The position numbers and the translations under genes are program-made. From Chamaea fasciata (taxonomy: Eukaryota > Chordata > Aves > Passeriformes > Sylviidae): a stretch of 64,000 nucleotides of DNA. A model generated the notes under the pieces. It saw only the letters and a list, made by a program, of their open reading frames with translations. It had not been told where the DNA came from and ran no database searches. How positions within the stretch are numbered: position 1 is the first letter of the stretch; every line of letters begins with the position of its first letter. This document shows, one piece after another, positions 1 to 14,102 of the stretch. The stretch covers positions 22,617,740 through 22,681,739 of the forward strand of contig JARCOQ010000012.1 of NCBI GenBank assembly GCA_029207755.1, in the 5' to 3' direction.

Positions 1-3000
1 CCTCTTCTCCTATAGTCACATAATGCTTTATTTTCTCTGAAATATTCCCCAAATGGATTTGTGTCCTTTAAATGAGTGGCGTTTGTCCAGTCTTTCCATG
101 CATAAAGACTGTCAATTCTTGTACAAATATGTCATGTCCAAAATATAATGAGGGATAAAATGTGCTTAAGCACAGTGCCCAGTATAAACACAGCTGCTGA
201 AATACTTTGAAGCTCATTTGTGATTAAACTGTTAAACCAAATTTTGATTTTGTTTCAGAGAAAAATAATATTATTATCTTAAACAGAAAATTTTGGCTTT
301 CCCTTAGTTGTTGACAGCATAGATCACCATGGAGTTTAAGGCCACAAACTACTCTGCTGTAGCTCTTTACAGCCTCTGGACCCTGGAGCAGGTTTATGAG
401 GGCTGAGTGAGAAGCAGGGTGTTCTGGTGTTTAGAATGTGCTCAAACCCACAAGCAGCGTTTGGGGGGTTGCTACAGAATATTCTCACCACATCATCACT
501 GTCACACAGATTCTGTGCTTTCTGGTTTAGAGCATTCATTTATTAAGATGAGAAATCCCACAATACCTATGACTGGTATGATTTATTTACTTTGCAGATG
601 TTGCAGGGGTGAAACAAACAATCAAATGACATAAAATTTGCTTTTGGCCACATGTCTTGTGATGACAGTTGCCAAATGCTGTGGAAGCCAGAGTCATTCT
701 GGGGGTTAACTCTGGGTTAAATGCAGCCCTTCTGCTCTGAAGTGAGCTGATAAGATGGGTGGGATAACCCTGCATGCATAGTTTGGAACTGCAGGCATTT
801 CCCCCTCTGAATTCCTTGTCCAGGATAAAGAGGAAGATAAAGAATCCCATTTGAATTAATTATTGATAAAGACATGCTGAAAATAGTGATGAAGTGCCAG
901 TGTTGCAGACAGGCAAAGAATTTATTCCCTTCCTTGTATCCAAAAGCACATTTCAGGGATGATCAGGTGTACTCCCCCTGGGAAGGGGCTCTCAGTCTCA
1001 GTGACAAATTTACCAGGCTGTAGATCCAGCTTTCATTCTTGCTTCCTCTGAGCCAATTTCCTTTTGCTTATCCCAGACTGAGATGGCTCAGTGGGACAGA
1101 GGGAGGTGCAGGAGTCTCACTGAGCCCCCCTCATCCCCAGCACCCCCCACGTTCTGATGCTGTTTGAGTTTGGGGAGCAGGTGGACAAGAGAATCCTCCA
1201 AAAATATTTGCTCGTTTCAATGTGGAAGTGAAAGATTTTGGGTATCTTGGAGGTGTTTGTGATCACTGAAAAGATTTCTCCAGCCTCTCTGACCAAATGC
1301 TTTGCTCCCTATAATAAATTGTGTGCACCTTTCAGACTGGGTCTGTTTTGGTGCTTCCCCTGGTTAGCTCAGCTCTCCAGAGCTTGGCTGAAGCTGCCAC
1401 TGGGTGTTTCAGAGTTTGGCTGAGCTGAAAGAACACAAGGTACATATAAGAATAATGTATTGAAGAGCTTTCTCCACTTCCCCTTTGTTTCCACATAAAT
1501 CCTTAATATCAGGGAGGCCTCCTAGCACAGAGCTCCAGCTGAGTCCCCCTCATTAAGGAAAAGTCCTTCTCCTTTGAGGAACCACTTGCAATAAAGATGA
1601 TTTTTTAAAAAGTACAATGTAGCTGTGTTTACAGCAGACAAGATTTTTTTTTTTCTCTCCATGTTTTTCTTTAACAAAAGCTCAGGAGCAAAAGTATCTG
1701 TGTGGAACGTGAGCATCGTGCCCAGGTCACTGTAATTGATGTTTACTGCACCAACAGTTATGTGCAGCAGAGAAACCCTGCTTAGCTGGCTGTGTGTGCT
1801 CATTCCTTTGTCCAGGGTATTCTCGGGGGTAATGGAATGCATTAGTATTTCCTCTGAAAATTAATGTTGTGGCAGATAAAGAAAGCATGCACAGATACAT
1901 AAATCTCTTGTTTTCTGTCTGGGCAAGAGGCTAAAGAAACAGGGTGTGTCTGGATAGATTTTGTTCAGTGTTCTGTATTTTTCTCCCTTTTTAGAATGTC
2001 TCATTCAAATGTCAGTTCATTCTTCTCTATTTCCTGCCCTTATCCAACAAGACTTGTAGACCACGCTTAATTAACTTTTAGACCTTTTATGTCCATCCCT
2101 ATAGTTACAGTCCTTTCCTGGAACACTTCCATTGTATTATCTCCCCGTGTTGTGAGATGATGCAAATGATATTATTACTGCTCTTGTGAATTTACAATGA
2201 GTCTTTCAATAGTTTTAGTTGCAGCTTAGCTCTTGTCAGGAAAATTCCATCTTTAAATCAAAATAAAACTAGAGGAGCAAATTTCCACTTTAATGTTCTG
2301 ATAAAGGAAAGCTGGAGAGCTTGAAAATACAGGCCTTAGACATAGGGAAGCTTGAAAAGATGAGGAAAGCAGTTTTGAGCTGTGTGACTCTCTTCTGTGT
2401 GGATTTGTTTCTATGTGGGAGTGGTTGTGATTTAACAAAGATATTGCTTAAGCTGAGGTGGAACTGTTTTTTCTTTTCAGAGGCTGTGTAAGTGGAACAT
2501 TTATTTCTGCCACAGCTCACGTTTTAATCACAGCCACTGAAAACCCCCTTCTGGTGTGAATAAACCCGTTCTCTTCATCCGAAGAAGCTGCAGGTCAGTC
2601 CATGTTTGGCAGGTGATGCAGCTCATCACTTCACAGCAGGGAAACAAAAAAATATATTCCACAGAGAAATGTGTCTCTTTCTTCCTCTTTGGGACTGAAG
2701 TCATGTCCAAGTGCAACTCAGTAATTCAGTATGTGTTCTAATCCTAAACTTTTACCAAAGCTGCTGCTGGCAAATCCAGGGTACAAAGCAAAGGTGTTTG
2801 TTCAATGGTGCTACAGAGGATGGAGCTCTGTGAGGGTTCTGTCCCTGTTGAATTCATATTTCTGTCTTTGAAAAATGAACCCACTGCAAAAAGCATTCCA
2901 GCTCTCCTGCTCTCTGCTTTTTGCCCTCACTTCTTAATTTGTGTGCTGGGTGAGTGTTTGGAGTGGAGTGCACTGATCATCTGAATGATACTAAAGTGTG

Positions 3001-3160
3001 CAATCGTTGTTTATGCTTTAATGAGAACCTAAACCCCTAAATTAACAGCACTGAGCAAACCACCAATATACACTAATCCAGTGTAGCTCTGGGTTCCTAG
3101 AGGAGGTGTTGAAAATCTGATACGTTATTATTAATATTGATTGCTTGGCCTAATCCTAAC
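1..3160. other. non-coding DNA, no gene or repeat recognised
   Basis: AT-rich single-copy-looking sequence. The only open frames are short (about 106 codons at most), overlap each other on both strands and resemble no protein I recognise. A T-run lies near 1644-1654. No splice-flanked exon or RNA gene could be supported by eye. Whether this is intron or intergenic DNA cannot be told from the sequence alone. Confidence 0.6.
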
Positions 3161-3212
3161 ATAGAATCACAGAATTGTTAAGGTTGGAAAAGGCCTTTAA
3201 GATCATCAAGTC
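3161..3212 (-). mobile_element. CR1: CR1 LINE, 3'-end fragment
   Basis: A roughly 52-bp match, from memory, to the extreme 3' end of avian CR1 read on the minus strand. It carries the terminal AGAATCACAGAATTGTTA-like motif, then a GGTTGGAAAAGGCCTTTAAGATC block. The rest of the element is missing, so it is either a very short 5'-truncated insertion or an eroded remnant. It has no coding content. Confidence 0.8.
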
Positions 3213-6200
3213 ATGAGTAAACTGATTCTCTTGCAGACAGACTATTTATATCTGAAAGTTAATGACAGTAAAAGCCAGAAAGATAATTCAAATCTCTTCT
3301 AACTTCAGGTCTAGGTTGAAGGTAGGGGGAGGGACTATCCCACCAACAGAATGGCAAAGCCAAGCTAAAGCTCAGTGCCAGTGGGGATTCTGCTGATGGA
3401 GCTGAGCCCATCACAGGAACCATTCCCATCAATGGCAGGATTTCCTATCATTTGCAGGACAGCAACACCAGGCCCTTGGTCTCCTCAAGCCAAATGCTGT
3501 CAGGCAGGCTTTGTGCTCCTCCAGGATTCCCAGAGCACAGATTCACAGCAGATAGCATCATTAAAGGAAGGGGAAAAGGAAGACTGGTGCTACCCGAGCA
3601 CTGCTAGAGATGTGGACAAAGGCGGGAGAAGGAATTGAGTGTATCCTCCAGACATGAGGTGGAAGTGGAATTTCCCTTCCCACTGTCATGCACAACGAGG
3701 CCCCTGCGGGCTGCATTAACCCACCTTGTGCCTGCTGAGCTCTGCAGGGGTCAGGGGCACCACTCCAGGTGCTGCTGGTGGGTCTGGGAGAGACGAGGAT
3801 GCAGAGAAATGGGTGACAAAGCCAGATGTCACTGCTGGTGTGTGGTTCTTTAACAGGATGTGTAACAGAAAGAGGCCTCTGTTGCCTCAAGCTGTGGCCG
3901 AGGATGCTGGGGAAATTGGACAGGAACAGAAGGGTCTTGGTGACAACTGGGACAATAAAAGTGACCTCTTTGGGTTTTGAAAATGAGGATTTTACAACAT
4001 TTTTGCCTTTTTGTCTACCTTGAACTGTGATGGTGCTCTGTAAGTCCTTGCATTTCAGGTAGCAGTGCTGGGGCACAAGAACACTCTTTTCTCTCTGCTG
4101 CTCTTTGGGAAGGTACCTGTGCAATTTCCCTAGTTTGTCCAGGTAGCCATGCTTGCCTTTCTCTAAAACGTCAGTCATTTTTCACCATAAATTCTGGGCT
4201 TATCCAGTCTGTGGATAATACCTGATAAAGCTTTCACATGCAGCTGCTAATCTATTGTAAGAGTTCTGCTCTCTGTCTCACACAAAAATACTCGTCTGGA
4301 GAAAAGTCTTCCAGAGTGTCTGCCCACCTCTTGACTCTTTCTGGTTTACAGATTATAAACCTTTACAGAGATATCCTCAGAGCAAGAAACTGAAGTGTCG
4401 GCAGTGCAATGGAGGGATCAGTTGCCCTTGTGCCCTTCTCCTGTCTTTGCCAGCCCTGGAAATCCCAGGTCTTGAGCTGCTCCAGGTCCTGTCAATATCC
4501 TAATCAGCACCTGGGAGGGCTGAGCTCCAACCCTCCCTGCCTGCCCCATAAATGTGAATAGCAGCAAATGCACAGATCAGAGCCATGGCACAAACAACTT
4601 CCATTTCACGAGATGAGAGAACTTACTTAACATATTCAGCAAAAGCTTGCATTCAAAATATAGCCAGTTCCATTCTTATTGACAGATCTGGAATTCAGAT
4701 GCAGATGAGTGAAAATCAAATGAAAGGGGCTAATTTGTATTCCTGCACTGAAGAACTGCAAACAAGCTCTTCACATTTTTTTTATTAATTTTTCATATTC
4801 CAAGGCCAGCCTCACTGCAGAATTCAGGAGGTGCAGTGGTGAGGAGTGTGATGAGGAGTTTATTCTGTGCAGGTCTCTGGGGGCAGCTCAGGTTGAACCC
4901 TGGGAATGGTTGGAGCCCTAGGAAAGGGGCTCTGTGCACAACAAAGGGCACAGGGAGCTGCGGCAGGAGCCAAGGGCTCAGGAGAGAGAGTGAGACTTTG
5001 GCACTCTTGGACTGCCTGGGCATAAAAGCCCAGGGTTTCCTTGGCCGGGATCCCTCCTGGGGGCAGCAGGTCGGGCTGCTCTGTGTCCCTGCACTGGGAA
5101 TAAATGGCTTTATGGAATGACATGTGTGAGACTGTGCCATGGGGAAAGTTGGGCTGGAATGGGAAGGAATCCTGGTGTGTTAGAGGGTGTGTGTAGGGAA
5201 CCAAGCGGGACCTGCTGGCTCCTGGAGCTGGGAAGGGGCTCCAGCCCCAGCAGGGGCAGTCTGGGGTGGGGGTGGGACTGCCTGAATCCCTCCTGGATGG
5301 CTGGGCAGGGGAGTTTCCTATACTGGTGTACCTTCATTTCCAAGCCATGCCTTCTTTTTGCACAGGTTTATTCCCAGCATTACTTGGTGGGCCTGCTGGG
5401 TTGGCTCTGGGCTGGGCTGGGGACAGCTCTGGAGCAGGATCCCTGGAAGTTCCTCAGCAGCACAGCTGGTGGCTCCTGGCCATGACAGTGACACCAGAGT
5501 GTTTGCTGTGTTTGCCACACCTGCACGGCCCCTGGCAGAGCAGAGCCCTGCAGGGAAGCTCACAGGTGAATCACAAACCTCTTTATCATGGATCAAAACA
5601 GTGCCCAGCTCTGGGCTGCCAGGGTCTGCTCTCTTGCAGGTCTTCAAAGCCTGTGTGGGAACTGTTCTGGTGATTGTGAGCTGGGCACTCTCTGTCCTAG
5701 CAAATCTCCAGTCTGCACAAATAATCCCTCTCTGCTGTGCTTAGGGGAGGAAGGGAAGCCACTCACATCAGTGCTAAACTTTGAGAGGTTTTCGGTTTGT
5801 AAACTCACAAGGATAACAAGGGAAACCCATTTTAAAAAAAGAAAGGCACCAAAGTAATTTCATGCCCAACAAATTTCTCACAAAGGGAACCTCTTATTTT
5901 CTTCTTGGCACTAACATCGGAACCTCTGAATTAAACCTGTAGAACCTGAGCAAAACCTGGAATTATGATGACAATACAGTGAAGATTTCTTATAGAAAGC
6001 TCAGCTGCCAGAAATAATCAGTTATCTTGATTCTGTGAACCTCTGCTGTTTTAGGAAACATAAAGTATTTTCTGGCCTGATTTAAGCCTGCAGTTCTGTG
6101 GACACATACCCAGACAAGAAAAGAGAATTTTACAGAAGTTTTTCTATTTTGAATTTGCGCTATTAATTGAAGTAATTGATTTATGGATGGACAGTGAAGT

Positions 6201-7852
6201 CCTTTGTTCCATAGGTGGTGTAAATCAGAGCAGTCTCTGAACCATGCCCCGTGATTTTTACCTCTATCCTGTTTTCAGAGCAGTTTCCCTCAGCAGGATG
6301 TGAAGCAAAGCTGGCAGCAGAGCTGTTAACTCTGCCCTGCCTCAGCTGCCCTGTGCCCCACAGGCAGCACTCTGGGAGCTGCACGCTGCCCAGGGACATG
6401 CTCTTCTTCCAGGACACAATTTCAGTGTTAACATTTGTTTTAAAAATGTTTAAAGACCAGTCTTATGGTCTTCTGTTAAAGGGCAAAGCTTTGGGAAATG
6501 CTTCCTGTTGCATTTCAGTGCAGCTGTAGCAGTCTGGAAAATAACCTGGGTTCGTGTCTTTGTGGGCAAAGCAGGAATGCTTTTTTAATTGAGTTTATCC
6601 TTTGCTTTCAAATTAATTTGTTTTATTGCTTGTAAATTTACATTCTTCTCTCTAGTAGACTATACTATTCCAAGGCTTTCCTATGCTAAATGTATCCTGT
6701 GTCCTTTTCTCCCATGGGTGACCCTTTATTTAAGGATAAAAAGGTACCTCCTGGAGATACCAGAGATAAATTTCAAGTCAGCATTTCTGTGATTTGTTTC
6801 TGGTATAGGGGTTGTTGGTACCAGCCACAAATTAAGCTAAGATGAGAAGCTTTTGTAAATCATTGGAGCATCCTTGCTTTTGCCTAATATATTTTCCTGC
6901 AGGAACGTCTATAATACTGTGTGCTTTTACAAATGCTGATCTAATGATTTATATTCACAGGAGACAGGGACACATTGATTAACTATACCTTTGTTAACTG
7001 CAGAAACAGCCAGCTCGGAATGTTTTTGGGAGCTAAGAATGAAAGAGATTTTCTCACAGAAATTCATCTTCTTCCATATCTTTTTTTCCTTGCATTTCTT
7101 TCCTTTATCTTTATTACAGCGTGACAGCAGCACAGTGAGGTGCTGTGCACACTGACAGTCCCACTATTGCAGAATAGATTTCTTACAGAAAAACTACAAT
7201 CAGTTCATCTCCTATGCATAAATGCTTTGTCTCTGCAAGCTGTACACTGAGCTTGTTAGTTCAGGGACCTGCTACATTGGCTCTAGGACAAGATAAAAGC
7301 CTTTTCAACCACCTTTTTGTGTCAAGCCGCTGCTCATAAGATAACTCATCAGAAAAAAATGGGTCTTTTTGAACCACTGAGATTAAGAAACCTCTGGAAT
7401 AAGAATTGCTGGTCTTTTAGAACAGGGTCTGTAAAACCTGGCACTCCAGAGTTAGGGTGTTAAAGTACCTGGGACACTTTAAACTTGGGAATTAGGAGAT
7501 CAAATCGCTGACCTGAGTTTGTATGAACTCCCCTCTTAGTTTTAAACAGATATCCCAGGGCTGGCTGTCACCTCTTGGCCCTGGGCCCAGGAAAGCTACC
7601 CACATTAAAGACAGACCCCAAATTCAGCCCCACTTCAATAAAACATTTGCATCAAATCACAGCCCAGTGTACCCCTGCTCACTGCAAACAGCCCTGGAGC
7701 TGCACCTGTCCACAGCACGAGTGAAATCCCTTCCCGAAGGCTTTACTGGTGCAATTGGCAGCATAATCTCCACCTCTTTTCCACTGTGAATGAACATCGG
7801 CGACACAATCAAATATTGCAAAGCAGTACTCAAAAAACCTATTAAATTTCTC
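3213..7852. other. non-coding DNA with a GC-richer stretch at about 4.8-5.7 kb
   Basis: No gene recognised. A minus-strand open frame of 205 codons lies at 3561-4178, but its translation resembles no known protein, has an S/P/R-rich composition typical of chance frames, and overlaps open frames on the other strand. The 4830-5760 stretch is GC-richer but CpG-poor, so it has few stops in any frame. That explains the crowd of overlapping open frames there. Confidence 0.55.
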
Positions 7853-7869
7853 TTTTTTTTTTTTTTTTT
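7853..7869. repeat. poly(T) tract
   Basis: An uninterrupted run of 17 T residues followed by AAAC. It is a simple homopolymer repeat with no associated retroposon that I can recognise. Confidence 0.9.
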
Positions 7870-10800
7870 AAACAATCTGGGAATATTATGGTATAACCCA
7901 ACAAAGCCAGAGATTTTCCTCTTCCAGTGTCAATTGTAAACAGCTCTGCTCTTTGTACTTAACTTGGCGTGGGTGCCATCAGTGTAAGGCCCAAAGGATT
8001 TGGTGGATAGGTATAAAATTCATAGCCCATTTTGCTGGTATTTCTTAATTTTTTTAAGACATTAGAAAATAATTTGGGTGGAGGTAAAAAAAAAAACCCC
8101 TTTGAAATGAACTTCATGGCTGAAGGACAGAAAATAATATTTCTCTCTTACCCGAGTCCGAGGTGGTGCAGCTTCGGTCCGGTACCAAATCAGGCAAATT
8201 GAACCCAACAGTATCCCAAAATGTTAAGCAGAATACGAAAAATGAAGATCAAACAGAAAAATCCACTTCACTTTTCGTTAAGCAATACTGGGAGTGTTCA
8301 GCTCTCCAGTCTCCAAGGTTTTCCAGCTGGGAGTCAGCCTTTTCCCATCCTGCATCCCGGCATCCTGTTATTGTTCCAAGTCTTAGTAATACAGTGAGAA
8401 AAGGGAGTGGAGGAAACAAGATAAACTTAGCCTTATTATTGCTCTATCTACTCATTTGTTGCTGACTCTAATGAGGGAACTGAATAAAAGGAAACTGGCT
8501 CTGAGAGAAACACCAGAGTTGGTCTGTTATTTAGTATTGTTTTAGAGAGAGTTTTAGGAGCTAGCAAATGTCTGAGGGGAACATTCGGTGTCTGACACGA
8601 TCAACACAGACTATGCCTGCTTTGCACAAACAGGACTTTCAAAGCCGTTTGGAAGTGTCCTGTCTGTAAGAATTTTTATACCTGGCAACCAAAAAGGTAC
8701 AGCCTTCCTGTTAATGAGACTGGGCTCCTGCTAAGCTGTCAGTGCTCTGTGTAAAGATGAAATTTCACAGTATTTTTCACAGGTAAAGTGAAGACCTGAG
8801 GAGCAAGGCAGTGTAGGTAGGCCTTTCAGAAGGAGAAAACGTTCACAGCATCTTGATTATGGTGAGTTCCAAGTCTGGAGACCACTCAGGGCACACAGAA
8901 GGGGAAGCTTCAGTGTTAAACTGAACACAAGGGTGTAACTCTTGGCCTTGTGCACTACAAATGAAAGAGGATTTTTTTCACTAAATAATGCAGAAGAAAA
9001 CTGAGAAGTGCAGGGCTTACTCGAAACGCACTCTTTGGAACCACTTATAATAAATGTTGGCAAATGTTCAACGTATCTTAAGTATGATTTTAATAATTTT
9101 AATTATTGATTTAATTTTTAATGTTATTCCACAGTTAAGTACTCTCCTGCCCCTATTTGTCATCGCAGTCCAGCACAGGTGGTGGCACTGATTTCCTGCC
9201 TTGCCAGAAGGCTGAGGTTGGTCAGATTGTTTCACATTTTCATAGTGTACAGCAGTGAAGATGAATAGCTTCTGAAGGAATTTGTTACATTAATTATTAA
9301 AAAAAAAAAAAAGAAGGAGACATTTTTCAAAGTCTTGTGTAAGGAGCTCAGAGTGTCCAGTTTCCTTGCAGGAAAATAAGCTGTTAAATAAGCTGTGTCA
9401 CTGCTGGGAGAGGAGCAGGGCGATGTTGATGGGGGTTTTCCAGGGAAGTGCAGCTCTCTGGTCAGGATGCAGCTCCCTGATAATCTGGTGCCCACAGCAG
9501 ACAAGCAGCCCAGATAGGATTTACCCTTGCAAGTGGCTCCAACTGCATTTCCAGCCCTTTGTACCTCTGATGTCCCTGTGTGGGGCTGGGAGTGAGGGTG
9601 ACATTCAGCTGCTCCAGGGAAAGGAGGAGGGGAGGGAGTCATCCCTCTGCTCAGAGGGATAAGAGGAGACCCCAAGGCTCTCTCTGTGTGCCCTGAGGCC
9701 ACATGCTGGGGTTGTCCGCATCTGTTTCCATGACTGCTAAATTACCTTCCTATTATCTGATTTGCTTCATCTCCCCCAAAAGGTTTAAGGCAAGAAGTGA
9801 GAAAGTTTCTAAAGGCCTTTTCACATGCTCTGCTTCAGAGCTTGATAGAAAACTGAAAACCTTTTGTAAGTTTAAGAGGAAGATACTTTCACTGAAATTT
9901 TAGAGACCCGATTTATCATCTAAAACCTTCCCACGACGCTTTATAGATTTCATCTCTGCTGAACTGATGCTTTAGGTTTCCTTTCTGGCTATGAGGAAAG
10001 AGCCATTGGGATTTTATGGAAAGAAGAACGAATTTTTGCAGCCTTCTCCCACCAGCAGCAGAACTGTTGGTGGTTCAGAATGCCCTGTGCCCTCTGGTGG
10101 ATCCCAGACATTTGCCCTGCTGTCCCTCGCGGGCAGTGAATGTCACCATGTTTTAAAGCTGCTGACACAAAATGCTGGCAGGCAGGATTTCTTGAAGATC
10201 TTAAACTTTCAGACTTTATCACTGGGGCCAAATCATAAGACTTTGGAAAAATTCCTTGGTGGCTCATGCCTTTTGCAAGCCAGAGGGTAATGTTTCAAAA
10301 ATATTATTAACTGTCACTAAGTTCTGCTAATTAGAAAAATCCTTTGCATGATCAGACAACATTGGCAGACATAACTGCCTTTTAGTTGTGTGATTTTCTG
10401 TATGAAATATTATTTAACAGTCCAGCTTGTGGAATTGAAGGGAACTGGTAAAAAATGACTAGAAACCTTAGCACACACTGTCTGTGTGACTCATGGATGG
10501 AGACAGTGGCATGAGCAAAAGGAGTGATAATTATTTACTTGGCATTTCACAGTGTTTTCCTGTTCTTCCTTTCTCCAAATGACGTCAGGCCCTTTCCAGT
10601 TCAGCTCTGCTGTATGAGTTTTCTTCCACGTTATATCCAGCTGCCCTCACTGGATCATTTGCTTCTTTCCAGTGCTTTTTCCACAGATGTTCATTAGCTG
10701 CTGCTTCGGGGCTCTGTGGCACCTGGCTCAGACATGTCTGCTTCAGATCAGCATCTCTTTCTGTGAAACTTTGGGTTTAGCCTGTGTTATTGAAATGCTG

Positions 10801-12121
10801 GAGTCTGAGCAGTTTGCCAAGCTAGTAAAGTTTAAAATTGTCTTCCCTCTCTTGCATGATGGGGTAGAACTCAACTTTGCTTTACAGGTGCTTGTGCATA
10901 ATTTGAATTTGACATTCCTGGGAATCTGCTACTGTTGAGAGGAATAATGTATTATAATGGGAAGAAACACAGCCCTGACCAGATTAAATCTGTTAAATCT
11001 GACTGCGCTCATGTGCACAGACACCCGGGAGGGGGTTAGTGTAAGTTACTGGGTCGGGAAGTGCACAGAAGAAATGTGAGATTAAAGCACCTTTCTTCAG
11101 AATTCGATTTTGTCATTTGCTGAGGACATTGATCTGGTGGTCAGGAGCTCCAGTTTCTCTACTTGCTGTGTACCCAGCAGAGCAGGCTGCGTTGTGGTTA
11201 CAGCTGGTTTCAGGTTTGCACTGTGGTGCTTGTTCACTGTCTCATCTGATCAGTGCTCTGGGAAGTTCTCAAAGAAGTCATGAAAAACATAGTTGTAGGA
11301 ACAAGTTCATTGCTTTCCTAACCAGCACAAATCCCAGCAAAGTGGATAAAGCAGCCCTGTGCCTTTCACTGAGTGAGAGTTTTCCTTTTCTTCACAAGTA
11401 ATTCGAGTTATGGTGAAATTCCATATGATAAATAAGCCCTTCTTGATAAGCACAGTCATCAAAACCAAAGACAGCTATTGACACAGCTGCAACTAATAAT
11501 CTTTTAATTCTCATCCTACTATCTGACTCTCACTAGGGAAGGGTTTTACGCTTGGCAATACAGCCCAAGAATGCTTTTGTAACAGTTTATAGAAGTTAGA
11601 CTTAGTCGGTTGTCCTGTTAAACTCAGCACGTGACAGGTGCTGAGCAAGTGAAGGTGTGCCAAGGCTGGCAATTCAGTCACAGCAGTGCATCAGGATTTT
11701 TGTGACCAGTTGGGAAATATGGTAGGGAAGAGCACAGCCTTTCCTTCAGTTATAAAAATAAACCCCAAATGCTAATTTCCAGCAGCTCAGCTAATCAGTG
11801 TAAAATCCCTCCCATCTGAAATGTGCAATTGCATCTGATGGTTGCCTGCAGCCTCTCTGGAAGGACCATTACTTGAAGGTTAAAAAATAACAACTCCTGC
11901 TCCATGTGGAAAGCATAATCTCTGCAGCACATTGTGTTGTTATTTCTGGGCCTTTAATCAGGGCAGTGCAGTGCTCTTAGTCATTTCCACTTGGTCACTG
12001 GTTTCCTTGCTGTCACAGCTTGAGGTGAGCATCCCGGAGCGGCTCTGACTCAGCTTCCTCTTGTCAGGTTTCTTAAACAAAGGAATGTAGCTCTGATTTG
12101 TTTTTAATTTAAGGTGTATTT
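7870..12121. other. non-coding DNA, no gene recognised
   Basis: Ordinary mixed-composition sequence with short homopolymers: A11 near 8086 and A14 at 9299-9312. Open frames reach about 156 codons (minus strand, 9232-9702), but one end of that frame is the poly(A) run translated as a phenylalanine string. Nothing resembles a conserved protein or a structured RNA. Confidence 0.55.
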
Positions 12122-12140
12122 AAAAAAAAAAAAAAAAAAA
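12122..12140. repeat. poly(A) tract
   Basis: A run of 19 A residues. It is a simple homopolymer. The preceding sequence (TTTAATTTAAGG) gives no convincing sign of a retroposed transcript. Confidence 0.9.
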
Positions 12141-14102
12141 CTGCTGAGGAGTTTTAGTTAAAGCTGGTGGAATTGGGTGTTTGCTGGGGAAGTGTGATGG
12201 CATCTGCTGAGATGTTTTCCAGAGGGCCGTTCTGGCTGTACCACACTCATTTCACTACAGCAGATGTCTCATGGAAGGGTCAGTCCTATGCTCCTTCATG
12301 AGACCTCTGGCTTCATAAAGACTAATGACTACAGGGATTTGTTTTTTCATAAAATATTCAGCGGGGAATAATCCCAAATGGTCTTGTTTCCTTGTTTGGA
12401 AATGCCAGGAAAGAATAGATGGTACAAAATGCACCCATATTGTGCTAAAACTCTGTAACGCCCTGAGCAGAAGCCATAGAATGGAACTGCGTCACCACTG
12501 AGCTGAAGGAAGGAATCATGAATCCCTTTGATGCGTTCACTGAAGGCAATCCACAGGGATTTAGAACAACAAGCCCGCAGGCTAACTCTGGCACATTAAC
12601 CTTTACATGTGATTTCAGCTGGCAGAGCAGGTCTAGTGTAGAGGTGTGAAGTTGATAAAAAGTTTTCCACAAATGTTTTTGATAAACAATCTTCATTTCA
12701 GTGATTTTTTTTTTTCACCCAACCAACATATCTGTTTTGATTGCAATGCCCCTTAAAACAGACACCCAAACCAAGGCAATCTGTTCCTAAACAAAAGGAA
12801 TGAAAATTGTCACCTTTCATCCGTGAACTCTGTTGTTTGGTTGTTGAAGCAGCCCAGCTTTCACCTCTGACTGGTGGTGGAAATGGGAGGTTCCTGTTTT
12901 GGTGTAGAAGAGGCTCTCTCGTCTATACCAGATCTGAAATCAGAGGGAGAACATCCATCTTAATTTTTGAAGTCCGCAGTGCAAACACTCTGTGGCAATA
13001 ATTTAAAATAGCCCCAGAAGCAGAGTGTGCAGGAGATGATGTGGAGCTCCTGGGGCATCAGGAGCTGCTGAGGTTTCCCTCTAGGAACCCCACCTGGGGC
13101 TGCTCCAAACCCTGTGCTCATGTCGTGGCTGTGAGGGATCGGACAGAGCCAGGGCTTTGATGGCCTCTTCCCTTTTCTTCCTGCACTGTTTACACAACTG
13201 TTTGTCCATCCTGGCTCTGGCTTTCCTATGGCATTCTGCCCATTAATGGCTCAGCGTGCAAGCTCCTGACTTCAGTGCTGGGGTGACCAGGGGCAGAGGT
13301 CCCTGCACTCAGCAGTACTGGCTCTTTGATTGTCCTGCAGTCAAATGTCTGCTAGAAAGTGCCAAAACAGAAGATTATTTTTACCTGGTTGAAATAATGT
13401 TGATTTTTCTTTCAAAAAAGTCTGAAACGTAATTTTTATGCCTCTCATTATTCTACGAGAGCTTCAGGGGACATAAAAAGTCAGATTATTGCTTGAACTG
13501 CAACCTGTGTACCAAATAACCATTCCAGGCAGAGGAGAGCTGTCATCCCAAAAGCTGCGGCACACAAATAGCTCTGCTGTGCTGGGATTCATGTGACTGC
13601 TCAAGTGAAGAAGGAGTTTTATCTTGAGGGGAAGATTTTGCAGTACTGGGGTGAAAAGAGCATGGTGCAACAACAGGCAGGTCACACACCTGGTTGGGGG
13701 TGCTTTCAGGGCTGTTGCTCACCCACTGTCCCTCCCACTGTGCTGTATCCTGTACACTGCCAGGGAAGGGACGTGGCTCACTGGGGCTTTGTTCCAGTGA
13801 GTGCCAATAAACCAGTTCCTGAAGGGAAACAGTGTTTACAGGACGTGAGGTGACCCATATCTCAAATGCTTTCCTTGATGCCCCTTGAAGTCTCTCGATT
13901 TTCCTTTCATGTCCTCACACTGAGCTGCCCGAGCCCCAGTGATTCAATCTCCATGTGTGCATTCCAAGTGAAGTCACGCCACTGACGTTGGTGTGTCCTG
14001 GTCACAGCTCACCCTCCTTCCCCTGGTGTGGCCACATGGGGTTGGAGCTCTCTGGCTGTGCTGTGGAACACACGAACACACAAAACCACACACAGTACAG
14101 GC
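12141..14102. other. non-coding DNA, no gene recognised
   Basis: No interspersed repeat or coding region recognised. Open frames are at most about 86 codons. The stretch leads directly into the CR1 copy that begins at 14103. Confidence 0.55.

Noticed and set aside
3561..4178. 205-codon minus-strand open frame as a gene
   Set aside because: No recognisable domain, low-complexity S/P composition, overlapping open frames on the plus strand, and no promoter-like context. A homology search could overturn this.
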